This document shows positions 8,955-16,987 of a stretch of DNA of 64,000 nucleotides, one piece after another (positions within the stretch are counted from its first letter, which is position 1; the number at the start of each line of letters is the position of its first letter). The DNA is from Lacibacter cauensis. Its GTDB lineage: Bacteria > Bacteroidota > Bacteroidia > Chitinophagales > Chitinophagaceae. The position numbers and the translations under genes were made by a program. The notes under the pieces were generated by a model, which was given only the letters and a program-made list of their open reading frames with translations, was not told the origin of the DNA and made no database searches. The DNA lies in assembly GCF_007830055.1 (NCBI RefSeq), contig NZ_VLLE01000004.1, positions 153,248 through 217,247 on the forward strand. Reading direction: 5' to 3'.

Positions 8955-10189
8955 TTGTTTTTGATGACAGGTTTCAGGATGATAATGACAGGATTTGAAG
9001 TTGATTTACTTTTATCGAAATAGTTTGTAAGCAATTCGCTGTACACTGGGTTACGATGCTTTTCTGCATCTCTTGAACGGAACATGGCATCAGAAGAAAT
9101 ACTACTGTACAGAGCAGTAGTATCGTAGTACTGAATACCCCAACCCATTACTGGCAGGTATGCATTGGTACTGTCGGCCGATATTTTGTTCACATTATAA
9201 AAACGATTGGTGCTTTTATCGAAAATGAATCGGCGATCTCTTTTCTGATAATCGAGCGAAAAAAATAAAAGATTATGAAAGGGTATGAGCCCATTTATGC
9301 GCCATGCATAAGCCGGATTGTTTTGCTTGTAATCTCTCAACTCGTTCCGTGAACTGAACTCTTTTGTAAAAAATGTTTTCGGCACCGTATTCTCGAACGG
9401 CAATACAAAATTGTAAAGCACTGTTACACTATCGGGAGTTAACTGGTAAACAGAGTTATAATAGGGTCGTGTAAAAAGCAATGTATTGGATTGGCTTGCA
9501 GCAAAGAACTCGATGTTTGCAGGATCACTTAAAAAAGTTGATCTGCGTTTTGTATAAGGGAAATACGCCTTAGTTATTTTTTGCCCGTTCGAAATCTTCA
9601 ATTCAAAATCAACCGTGTCTTTTGCATCACTGTAACTTATTACCGAACTATATGCCCATTGCCCGGGAGCAAGTAAGGTTGGGTTAGCCATAAAAATTCC
9701 AAAATCCGGCATTTCACTTATCTGCTCTTTTTCAATATTATTGAGATTATACAAAACAGCTCTTCCATACTTCGATGTACTTTTCGTAAACGGTGTATGC
9801 AGCAGCTCGTCTCTTTCCTGATCTGTTAATCGATAAGATTTTGCCTGCAATATGTAAAGTGCATTTTCCTTCTGCATCCAGTATAAAGCTGCAATCGTAT
9901 ACTTATCATCTTTATATTTCTTTACAAACTTTCCGTTTTTATCAAAGAAGTAAAGCGCTTGTGTGTCGTAATCAAAAACAATAAAATACTGTGCTGTAAC
10001 TACCAGGTGGCTTATTTGTCCAAATAAACTTTGCCTTGTTGTTTCCAATGGAATATATGTTACACTTTCAAACAAACGGGAAACAGGCGCACCGATTGCA
10101 GAAGCCGGGTCGAAATAAAGTGTTTGTGCAGGTTGAGCAATAGATAATTGCGCAACAAAAAAGAACAAGGCAGCAAAAACATTTCTCAT
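8951..10189 (-). CDS. 6-bladed beta-propeller protein (probable periplasmic or outer-membrane-associated)
   Basis: The ATG at 10189 opens a signal peptide (MRNVFAALFFFVAQLSIAQ), giving 412 residues. An in-frame extension to 10342 has no signal-like quality and is rejected. YIPLETTRQSLFGQISHLVV, YFIVFDYDTQALYFFDKNGKFV and the later propeller blades match the 6-bladed beta-propeller family common in Bacteroidota (proteins often annotated with that name). It overlaps the downstream outer-membrane barrel gene by 4 bp, suggesting a paired surface complex. Assignment is by pattern, not by alignment. Confidence 0.75.
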   Translation of the reverse strand: MRNVFAALFFFVAQLSIAQPAQTLYFDPASAIGAPVSRLFESVTYIPLETTRQSLFGQISHLVVTAQYFIVFDYDTQALYFFDKNGKFVKKYKDDKYTIAALYWMQKENALYILQAKSYRLTDQERDELLHTPFTKSTSKYGRAVLYNLNNIEKEQISEMPDFGIFMANPTLLAPGQWAYSSVISYSDAKDTVDFELKISNGQKITKAYFPYTKRRSTFLSDPANIEFFAASQSNTLLFTRPYYNSVYQLTPDSVTVLYNFVLPFENTVPKTFFTKEFSSRNELRDYKQNNPAYAWRINGLIPFHNLLFFSLDYQKRDRRFIFDKSTNRFYNVNKISADSTNAYLPVMGWGIQYYDTTALYSSISSDAMFRSRDAEKHRNPVYSELLTNYFDKSKSTSNPVIIILKPVIKNK

Positions 10190-10417
10190 AGCCGAGTTAG
10201 ACGATTTGTTTGAAGAATACTTGCAAGATAATTTTCGTATTGCACCTGTGGTTGATTCAATGGTTGAGCGGTTGTGCAACCGTTTGACCTGTATCCTTTT
10301 TTTCAGCATTAGAAAAAGCAGACAGCTAACGAGTGGTATCATCTCTATCGTTTATCCTGCTTGATCATGGTTACATAGTCTGTTAAAAGACGATTTCCCA
10401 CCCTTGGGCAATTAAGT

Positions 10418-10425
10418 TACCTTTG
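10418..10425 (+). promoter_or_regulatory. TAnnTTTG -7 box ahead of the rluB-like gene
   Basis: TACCTTTG lies 37 bp before the ATG at 10463 and predicts a short leader. No good -33 TTTG is visible. Confidence 0.4.
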
Positions 10426-10462
10426 CAGCTCATCCTGTTGCAAAACAGCAAAACATACAAGC

Positions 10463-11602
10463 ATGGCAAAAAGCAATTTTGGAAAGTTTACCGGGCGTAA
10501 AAGCAATGCCCAAATCAAAGAAGAATTCCGCCAGGAAAAGAAAAAGGCACGTGAAGAAAAAAATGCCTACTTCGAAAAGAAAAAAGCCGAAGAAAGAAGC
10601 CTGAGACCACAAGGCATAAAATTCAAGAAGCAAGAGCCAGAAGATAAGGCACAAGGGGCAAGACACAAGACACAAGGCACAAGATATAGTACGCAAGAAC
10701 CCGGCAACAAAAAACAAGGACGTTTTGAAAAAGAAGCTCCGGGCAAACCCATCAAAAAAGTAGTAAAGGAAGATGCACGGTTTAAAATGGAGAAAGCTCC
10801 CGAACCCATCACCTTCCGAAAAGAAAAAAGTGATGCAGCAATGCCGCTGAACAAATACATTGCCCATTGCGGTGTTTGCAGCCGCAGAGATGCAGTTGAA
10901 TTAATAAAAGCCGAAAAGGTAAAAATAAACGGAACGGTTGTTACCGAACCCGGGCATAAAATTGAAGAGGGCGACACAGTAATTGTGAATGGCAAAAAGA
11001 TCGCTATTCAGAAAGAGCTGGTTTACATTTTACTCAACAAACCCAAAGATTATATTACAACATCAGACGATCCGCAAGGCAGAAGAACCATAATGGATCT
11101 GATGAAAGGAATACCAATGAGCCGCATTTATCCTGTTGGCCGGTTAGACAGAAACACAACAGGTGTACTCCTGCTCACCAACGATGGCGAGCTTACACAA
11201 AAATTATCGCACCCAAGTTACCAGGTAAAAAAAGTGTACGAAGTAACATTGGATCGTCCGCTTGAAAAAGGTGATTTTGAAAAGATGATGAACGGACTGA
11301 CGTTGGAAGATGGCTTTATTGCACCGGATGCACTGGGTTATGCCGATCCGAAAAATAAAAAAATTATAGGTATCGAAATTCATAGCGGACGTAACCGCAT
11401 TGTACGTCGCATGTTCGAGCATTTGGGTTACGATGTAAAAGGACTCGATCGTGTATTGTTCGCCAATCTTACCAAGAAAAATGTTGATCGTGGCAGATGG
11501 CGTTACCTCAACGAAAAAGAAGTGCGTTTGCTGAAGTTCCTGAACAAATCGTTTGTAAAAAAGAAAGAAGAAAAAAAAGGCAAGAACAGAGATGAAGAAT
11601 AA
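10463..11602 (+). CDS. rRNA pseudouridine synthase, RsuA/RluB family, with long basic N-terminal extension
   Basis: It converts a specific uridine in rRNA to pseudouridine; RluB-type enzymes act on 23S rRNA. Of 379 residues, the first ~125 are a Lys/Glu/Gln-rich, probably disordered extension. An S4 RNA-binding domain follows at about 128-180 (LNKYIAHCGVCSRRDAVELI). The catalytic domain has the motif GRLDRNTTG with the catalytic Asp229, then HSGRNRIVRRMFEHLGYDV. Part of the extension (residues about 62-75) is encoded by a DNA repeat (10648-10686). The next gene, another pseudouridine synthase, overlaps by 11 bp. The exact target uridine cannot be assigned. Confidence 0.9.
   Translation: MAKSNFGKFTGRKSNAQIKEEFRQEKKKAREEKNAYFEKKKAEERSLRPQGIKFKKQEPEDKAQGARHKTQGTRYSTQEPGNKKQGRFEKEAPGKPIKKVVKEDARFKMEKAPEPITFRKEKSDAAMPLNKYIAHCGVCSRRDAVELIKAEKVKINGTVVTEPGHKIEEGDTVIVNGKKIAIQKELVYILLNKPKDYITTSDDPQGRRTIMDLMKGIPMSRIYPVGRLDRNTTGVLLLTNDGELTQKLSHPSYQVKKVYEVTLDRPLEKGDFEKMMNGLTLEDGFIAPDALGYADPKNKKIIGIEIHSGRNRIVRRMFEHLGYDVKGLDRVLFANLTKKNVDRGRWRYLNEKEVRLLKFLNKSFVKKKEEKKGKNRDEE
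10648..10686 (+). repeat. GGCACAAG/GACACAAG short tandem repeat inside the coding sequence
   Basis: Five imperfect 7-10-bp units of the type (G)RCACAAG lie in frame in the disordered N-terminal region of the pseudouridine synthase. They encode KAQGARHKTQGTR-like residues. Confidence 0.7.
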
Positions 11603-12317
11603 AATTGAAATTATTGCCGAAACCGATCACTGGATTGCGTTGAACAAACCTTCAGGCTTGCTTTCTATTCCTGATCGTGAACAAAGCGAACCTTCATTGA
11701 AAGACTGGTTGAATGAACAATATGGCAAGGTATGGATTGTTCATCGCTTAGATAAATTTACCAGCGGCTTGATTGTTTTTGCAAAAGATGAAGCAACGCA
11801 CAAACTTCTTTCAAAGCAATTTGAAGAACGTACCGTAGAAAAGTTTTACCTCGGACTTGTACACGGTACACCTGTGCAGGAAGAAGGCAGTGTTGATGCC
11901 GCCATCATGGAGCATCCCGTAAAAAAATCTACTTATGTAACGCATGCAAAAGGAAAACCATCGTTAACCGATTATAAAGTGCTGCATGAATATGGTGCTT
12001 ACAGCTGGATGCAGTTCCAGATTCATACCGGCCGTACACACCAGATCCGTGTACACATGAAGCATATCGGCCACCCGATTGTGTGCGATGATATTTATGG
12101 TACTACAACACCTGTTTTATTATCATCGCTGAAACGCAAAAAATTCAAACTATCGAAGGCCGATGAAGAAGAACGACCGCTGTTGAACAGGTTGGCGTTG
12201 CATGCATGGAAGCTGAAGTTTACTGATGTTGATGGAGCAACAAAAGAACTGGAAGCACCGGTTTCGAAAGATCTGAAAGCCATGCTGCAACAGTTTGATA
12301 AATGGATAAAAAAATAA
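11592..12317 (+). CDS. RluA-family pseudouridine synthase
   Basis: This 241-residue enzyme isomerises uridine to pseudouridine in rRNA or tRNA. It has the RluA-family catalytic motif HRLDKFTSGL with Asp54, then KFYLGLVHG and the C-terminal signature IHTGRTHQIRVHMKHIGHPI. No S4 domain precedes the catalytic core, which fits RluA/TruC-like rather than RluD-like members; the substrate is not predictable. It starts 11 bp inside the upstream pseudouridine synthase gene, so the two RNA-modifying enzymes form one operon that ends at a terminator. Confidence 0.92.
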   Translation: MKNKIEIIAETDHWIALNKPSGLLSIPDREQSEPSLKDWLNEQYGKVWIVHRLDKFTSGLIVFAKDEATHKLLSKQFEERTVEKFYLGLVHGTPVQEEGSVDAAIMEHPVKKSTYVTHAKGKPSLTDYKVLHEYGAYSWMQFQIHTGRTHQIRVHMKHIGHPIVCDDIYGTTTPVLLSSLKRKKFKLSKADEEERPLLNRLALHAWKLKFTDVDGATKELEAPVSKDLKAMLQQFDKWIKK

Positions 12318-12341
12318 GCAGATTACTGTAAGTGAAAATAA

Positions 12342-12364
12342 AAAAGCCCCGTTAAGGGGCTTTT
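12342..12364 (+). terminator. Rho-independent terminator after the pseudouridine synthase pair
   Basis: GCCCC (12346-12350) pairs with GGGGC (12356-12360) across GTTAA, with flanking AAAA and TTTT. Confidence 0.85.
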
Positions 12365-12397
12365 CGCATAGCAGAGTATAACCAATAGGAAACTTAC

Positions 12398-13033
12398 TTA
12401 CTTGTTTGGTTGGGGTGTGTAACGCAGGTAAGGCTTTACAATTTTCACACCCTTTGGAAACTTAGCAACTGCTGCTTCTGTTGTTACAGAGTTTGCAACA
12501 ATTACATCATCCCCATCTTTCCAATCGGCAGGAGTAGCAACCGTATACTGCGCAGATAACTGCAAGGAGTCAATTACACGCAACACTTCGGTAAAGTTAC
12601 GGCCGGTTGAAGCAGGATATGTGATGAACAGTTTTACTTTTTTATCGGGACCGATGATGAACAACGAACGTACCGTTAATGTTTCGTTTGCGTTCGGATG
12701 AATCATATCGTACAGGTTGGCAACAGTTCTGTCTTCATCTGCAATAATCGGGAACTCAACATTGGTATGTTGTGTTTCGTTAATGTCGTTAATCCAGCCT
12801 TTGTGGCTTTCTACACCATCCACACTCAGTGCCAATACTTTTACACCACGCTTTTCAAACTCACTTTTCAGCAGAGCGGTTTTACCAAGTTCGGTTGTAC
12901 AAACCGGGGTATAATCGGCAGGGTGCGAAAACAACACGCCCCAGCTATCGCCCAGGTACTCATAAAAATCAATTTCACCAATGGAGGTCTTTGCTTTAAA
13001 ATTTGGCGCAACATCGCCTAAACGTAAACTCAT
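12398..13033 (-). CDS. 1-Cys peroxiredoxin (Prx6-type)
   Basis: A cytosolic thiol peroxidase that reduces hydrogen peroxide and alkyl hydroperoxides. It has 211 residues and no signal peptide. The active-site motif is HPADYTPVCTTE with peroxidatic Cys45 and supporting Thr42. A conserved Arg lies at 123 (TVRSLF). Cys45 is the only cysteine in the protein, so there is no resolving cysteine in the chain and an external reductant is needed. The C-terminal domain (DWKDGDDVIV, PYLRYTPQP) matches Prx6. It stands alone, and no peroxide-sensor site could be recognised upstream. Confidence 0.95.
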   Translation of the reverse strand: MSLRLGDVAPNFKAKTSIGEIDFYEYLGDSWGVLFSHPADYTPVCTTELGKTALLKSEFEKRGVKVLALSVDGVESHKGWINDINETQHTNVEFPIIADEDRTVANLYDMIHPNANETLTVRSLFIIGPDKKVKLFITYPASTGRNFTEVLRVIDSLQLSAQYTVATPADWKDGDDVIVANSVTTEAAVAKFPKGVKIVKPYLRYTPQPNK

Positions 13034-13137
13034 GTTAAACAGATTTAATAGTGAATAATTGTTGAGGCCGTAAAGATATATATTCCCTACTTATCAGATA
13101 GACTTTATCTGTAAAAAATTTTCCCTACAAACATCAG

Positions 13138-14322
13138 TTAGGAAACATCGGGCATTTCGTTGTCTTCGCCTTTACGTTTTGCATTGCGTGCTTTTGTAAG
13201 CAGGGCTTTACCAAAGCGCTCTTTTACCTGATCAATGGCTTTATACAATTCATTCTTCTTCTGTACATCCTGAAATAAATTGGTTTGCGAAGCTTCATCG
13301 GTTAATTCGCTCAGCTTTACACCCAGTAAACGTACGGGTTGTCCTTTTTTATAAAGCTGATGGAATAATTGCTTGGCATTATAGATCAACTCATCATCAT
13401 AAAATGTATAAGGAATGGATGCCTGCCGTTGTTGTGTTTCGAAATTGGGATAACGGATCTTTACCGACACACAACCGGCCATTTTATTTTCCTGCCTTAA
13501 CTCATGCGCAATTTTTTCCGTTAATCGAACAATCTCTGCTTCCAGAAAAGGAAGATCGCTCCTGTTTTCGTGAAATGTATTTTCGCTGGAAATAGATTTC
13601 GATTCGTGGTAAGCAGCTACTTCGCTGAAGCTGATACCGTGTGCCCGTTGCCACAAATCTCTTCCATGCTTACCCAATTGTTGCTCCAGCATAACCGGGT
13701 TTACATTTTGCAAATCGCCGATGGTTTCAATACCTAAGTCGAGCAACGTATGGTAAGCCTTTTCACCTATGCCCGGAATTTTATTTACACGCAACGGCGC
13801 CAGAAATTCTTTTTCCTTTCCGTGTTCAATAACGATATAGCTGTTGGGCTTTGCCAGATCTGTTCCAATCTTTGCTACCAGTTTGTTTGAGGCCATAGCA
13901 AAAGATATCGGTAGCTGTGTAGCATCAATAATTTCCTGCCGAAGATCAACCGTCCATTGTACGGGATCGAAAAAACGATCCATCCCCGTAAGATCGATAT
14001 AAAATTCATCGATGGATGCTTTTTGAAACAGCGGTGCTTTTGCTGCAATAATATCCGTTACCCAGCGTGAGTAGCGGCTGTAATCGCCACGTGTTCCCTG
14101 CAACACAATTGCCTGGGGACAAAGTTTCATGGCCTGTGCCATGGGCATACCGCTGTGTACACCAAACACACGTGTTTCGTAACTGCAGGTACTTACCACT
14201 CCCCGCTCTCTTGTACCGCCAACAATAACAGGCTTGCCAACGAGTGAAGGATCGTTCAAACGTTCTACCGATACAAAGAAAGTATCCAGATCGAAATGTG
14301 CTATGATACGTTTATGAGCCAA
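13138..14322 (-). CDS. dinB: DNA polymerase IV (Y-family, DinB)
   Basis: A translesion polymerase. Catalytic carboxylates sit in AHFDLDTFFVSVE near the N-terminus and in KASIDEFYIDL. The helix-hairpin-helix (NKIPGIGEKAYHTLLDLGI) and little-finger region (KLSELTD) follow. The frame is open to a TTG at 14382, but the family normally starts only a few residues before the HFDLD motif. I therefore prefer the TTG at 14322, giving MAHKRIIAHFDLD and 394 residues; the longer form would add 20 residues. There is no in-frame ATG in between. It is divergent from a lipoprotein gene. Confidence 0.93.
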   Translation of the reverse strand: MAHKRIIAHFDLDTFFVSVERLNDPSLVGKPVIVGGTRERGVVSTCSYETRVFGVHSGMPMAQAMKLCPQAIVLQGTRGDYSRYSRWVTDIIAAKAPLFQKASIDEFYIDLTGMDRFFDPVQWTVDLRQEIIDATQLPISFAMASNKLVAKIGTDLAKPNSYIVIEHGKEKEFLAPLRVNKIPGIGEKAYHTLLDLGIETIGDLQNVNPVMLEQQLGKHGRDLWQRAHGISFSEVAAYHESKSISSENTFHENRSDLPFLEAEIVRLTEKIAHELRQENKMAGCVSVKIRYPNFETQQRQASIPYTFYDDELIYNAKQLFHQLYKKGQPVRLLGVKLSELTDEASQTNLFQDVQKKNELYKAIDQVKERFGKALLTKARNAKRKGEDNEMPDVS

Positions 14323-14393
14323 ATCAACACGCTTATGAAACAGCAAGGTACAACATTGAAAAAAATGAGTAGTATTGCTCAAACTTTTACTTC

Positions 14394-15041
14394 ATGAAAT
14401 TTCCTAAAATAGTTGCAACACTTTTCACCCTTGCAGTTACTGTTGCTTCCTGTTCGAAAGAAGAATCGTTTAGTGCAAATGGATCAGGCGGTTCCGGGTC
14501 TGGGTCTGGATCTGGTTCAGGTACCGGCAGCATACAAGGTAACTGGAAATTGATTTCGAGCTCCGGCTCAACCACTGCATCCACCTCATTGAACCTTTTT
14601 GGTACAGATACAAAAATTGAAACTGAATTACGTTTTTCCAGCTCTAACCCGGTTGGCATGTACACAATCAGCAGTACTAATTTTACAGGCAAAGGAATCG
14701 GATACGATTACACAGGAAAATTAATCATCCGTTCGTTTGAAAATAATGTATTGCAGACCGAAGATTCGAGCGACATTACTACAACCATTCCACCATCAAA
14801 CCCCGATAGTAAGTATAAACTGGTTGGTGCCGATTCTATTTACTTTGAAGGAACACCCGGTACTCCTTCGGCTCCCGGTACTTCGGGTGCAGTACAGCCA
14901 GGTGGCTGCAAATACAAACTGGAAGGGAAACGTTTAACCATGTACATGAAAACATTTTCATCGCAAATAAATAACTCCGGCGGAACGGTATCGAAAGACA
15001 CGCAACGTGTGAATGCCACTATTGTTCTCGAAAAAATATAA
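14394..15041 (+). CDS. Lipoprotein with Gly-Ser linker and lipocalin-like body
   Basis: A 215-residue protein with an SPII signal (MKFPKIVATLFTLAVTVASC, Cys20). A very regular GSGSGSGSGSGTGS linker follows (about 31-46), encoded by a simple GGTTCN/GGATCT repeat. The remainder begins with IQGNWKLISSSGS, the opening typical of Bacteroidota lipocalin-like domains, and ends INNSGGTVSKDTQRVNATIVLEKI-like beta strands. The function is unknown. The short gap to dinB means that the promoters of the two genes lie back to back. Confidence 0.75.
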   Translation: MKFPKIVATLFTLAVTVASCSKEESFSANGSGGSGSGSGSGSGTGSIQGNWKLISSSGSTTASTSLNLFGTDTKIETELRFSSSNPVGMYTISSTNFTGKGIGYDYTGKLIIRSFENNVLQTEDSSDITTTIPPSNPDSKYKLVGADSIYFEGTPGTPSAPGTSGAVQPGGCKYKLEGKRLTMYMKTFSSQINNSGGTVSKDTQRVNATIVLEKI

Positions 15042-15061
15042 ACCCTGGTTTTTCTGTCTGT

Positions 15062-15089
15062 AAAGCTCCTTTGATCGGGAGCTTTTTTT
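15062..15089 (+). terminator. Rho-independent terminator
   Basis: AAAGCTCC pairs with GGAGCTTT across an 8-nt loop, followed by a run of T. Confidence 0.85.
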
Positions 15090-15140
15090 ATGCACTTAAT
15101 TTGGGTTGCAGATTAAAGCATGAACCGTTATTTTTAATTT

Positions 15141-15617
15141 ATGAATCTTGATTGGCTAAAAAGCGGCATTGCACCTCTCGATAACCTGATTTCGTTTTTG
15201 CATAAGCAAAGTAAAACAAACGATGTACTGAAGAAACAAGTATTGATGGAACTTCGGAACAACCTCAATATTTTTAAAAATGCATTCCGCAACAGTGTAT
15301 CGCCCGATACGATTATTGATTTGTTGAGTAATGATGCCATACAGGAAGCCATTAAGCAAAATTTTACATTCAAGAAGTTAAAGGCCGGCACCATTGAACC
15401 CTACCATGTATACGATGACCGTAATAAAAAATACATTGGCTGGACAGCTGAACGTCTCATCGACAAGATTGATGAAAAAATTGTAGAGCTGAAAACACTC
15501 AAGAAGATGAATAAGGGAAGTGTAGAACAGGTAAAGAACAATGTGCAGCTGATGATCAGCAATCTTTACTTCCGTATGAAACTGCTGGCCGATTTTATTC
15601 AAAGCGATTTTAAATAA
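15141..15617 (+). CDS. Cytosolic helical protein of unknown function (158 aa)
   Basis: No signal peptide, membrane segment or familiar motif is visible. The protein is predicted largely helical with many Lys/Asn/Leu (LKKQVLMELRNNLNIFKNAF, ERLIDKIDEKIVELKTLKKM, NVQLMISNLYFRMKLLADFI). A central segment reads PYHVYDDRNKKYIGWTAE. Terminators flank both sides, so it is probably monocistronic. Confidence 0.65.
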   Translation: MNLDWLKSGIAPLDNLISFLHKQSKTNDVLKKQVLMELRNNLNIFKNAFRNSVSPDTIIDLLSNDAIQEAIKQNFTFKKLKAGTIEPYHVYDDRNKKYIGWTAERLIDKIDEKIVELKTLKKMNKGSVEQVKNNVQLMISNLYFRMKLLADFIQSDFK

Positions 15618-15620
15618 ACA

Positions 15621-15648
15621 ATCCCGGCACCAAGGCCGGGATTTGTTT
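15621..15648. terminator. Terminator between convergent genes
   Basis: ATCCCGGC pairs with GCCGGGAT across ACCAAG, followed by TTTGTTT on the plus strand. Confidence 0.75.
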
Positions 15649-15685
15649 CATAGTACAGATGTTTTCGACAGATGAACAACGGTGC

Positions 15686-16753
15686 TTACTTGGTATTCAG
15701 TTGTTGTATCAGAGCAAGCAATTGCGCTTCGGTTACTTCGGTAAGGTTAAATGTTACACCGTAATAAGTTTTACCACTTGCAGGCGCTCCCACTGTTACA
15801 TCCTGCATTTCTGCGTAAATTTTATTGTCTTTAAAAGTAATGGCGAGGAATGTACCTTCAATACCAATCGGGAAACTGTTCTGGTAACTTAATAAACCTT
15901 CTTTACCTGCAGGTGCATTGATAATTTTATTGTACAATTTCACCAGCGTGTTTTGTTGTTTCACTTTAAAGAAGAGCATACTTGGTTCACCACCCATATA
16001 GTTGGTACTTGTTGCAGAGTTCCACTGGTTGCTGAAGTAACCCAATACTGTTGTTTTCGGACGTGGATCACCCATCAACGCATCACAGTTGCGCCATACA
16101 CCTAAGCTATCAAGATTGAAAGTTGAAGTACCGTTGTTATTGTTTGTTGCGAAGTTGCCATTCTGTACCCAGTTAACACCACGTGGTACATAACCTGTTT
16201 GCGAAAGTGTTACCGGTAAGTTTTCATGATCGTTACCGTTGATCGTATAGGTTACTGCACTATCACCACGCCACATGGGTACTTCACGCAAGAACTGTCC
16301 GTTGGCACCTGCTTTTGGTGCGGCAGGCACTACTACCTGTGCTGGTGCATTCAATTGTAATTCATCAGCACCCTGGTTTGCTTTTACGGTCATCTCGCCA
16401 TAAGAAATCAGCATTTGTCCTCCTGCTTCTGTTGGGCGATTACCTAACAGCATATCACTCGCCTGGTAAATATCTTTCACCTGAACGGTTACACTACCTG
16501 TTACAATTTGTCCGTTAGCTTTTTTAAATGCGTTGGCAGGAAAGTTAATTTTTGTGCCTTTGCTTGTTAACAGTAAGCCACCTGTTGTTGCATCGATGGT
16601 AAACGCTTCATACTTGGGAGCGTTGGCATCGAAAAAGGTTTTTACTTTTTGTTCGAACACATGTGGCTGCACATATGTTGCTTTGTCTTTTTTACAAGCA
16701 GTAAAACTGATGGCTGCTGCAATTGCTACGGTTGAAAGGATTGACTGTTTCAT
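15686..16753 (-). CDS. Lipoprotein of unknown function (355 aa)
   Basis: The signal MKQSILSTVAIAAAISFTAC gives a lipobox at Cys20. An N-terminal block (about 50-130: KGTKINFPANAFKKANGQ, then TGSVTVQVKDIYQASDMLL) resembles the ZU5-like opening of several Bacteroidota surface lipoproteins. The rest, with an Asn-run, WRNCDALMGDPRP and TYYGVTFNLTEVTEAQLLAL, matches nothing I know. It lies opposite a plus-strand gene across a shared terminator. A sugar- or protein-binding role is possible but unsupported. Confidence 0.7.
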   Translation of the reverse strand: MKQSILSTVAIAAAISFTACKKDKATYVQPHVFEQKVKTFFDANAPKYEAFTIDATTGGLLLTSKGTKINFPANAFKKANGQIVTGSVTVQVKDIYQASDMLLGNRPTEAGGQMLISYGEMTVKANQGADELQLNAPAQVVVPAAPKAGANGQFLREVPMWRGDSAVTYTINGNDHENLPVTLSQTGYVPRGVNWVQNGNFATNNNNGTSTFNLDSLGVWRNCDALMGDPRPKTTVLGYFSNQWNSATSTNYMGGEPSMLFFKVKQQNTLVKLYNKIINAPAGKEGLLSYQNSFPIGIEGTFLAITFKDNKIYAEMQDVTVGAPASGKTYYGVTFNLTEVTEAQLLALIQQLNTK

Positions 16754-16902
16754 AATAAGAAGTTTTAATTGTTTTTGTTTGTTGTTTGGAAGTATATCCG
16801 CAGCAGTAAAAGATTGTTACCCTGCTTGGGAAAGAAATTTTTAAATAATTTCTAAATCGTTGATTATTAGATGGTTTGGTGGGAATATTTTTTTAACCAA
16901 GG

Positions 16903-16986
16903 TGTCACAAAGGGCACTAAGAATTCACGGAGGCACTAAGCGTTGTGCTCTTTGTGAAATCCTTTGTGTGCTTTGTGCTAGAGTGA
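16903..16986. repeat. Palindromic CACAAAG/GCACTAAG intergenic element
   Basis: The left half (16905-16940) contains CACAAAGGGCAC and TTCACGGAGGCAC. The right half (16943-16978), read on the opposite strand, gives CACAAAGCACAC and TTCACAAAGAGCAC, so the element can form a long imperfect hairpin. It ends 2 bp from the stop codon of the CHAT gene and may act as its 3' stabiliser or terminator. Confidence 0.7.
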
Positions 16987-16987
16987 C

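Noticed and set aside
10196-10372. Plus-strand open frame reading AELDDLFEEYLQDNF
   Set aside because: It has no start codon in a plausible place, overlaps the 5' end of a minus-strand gene and its upstream region, and lacks any recognisable domain.
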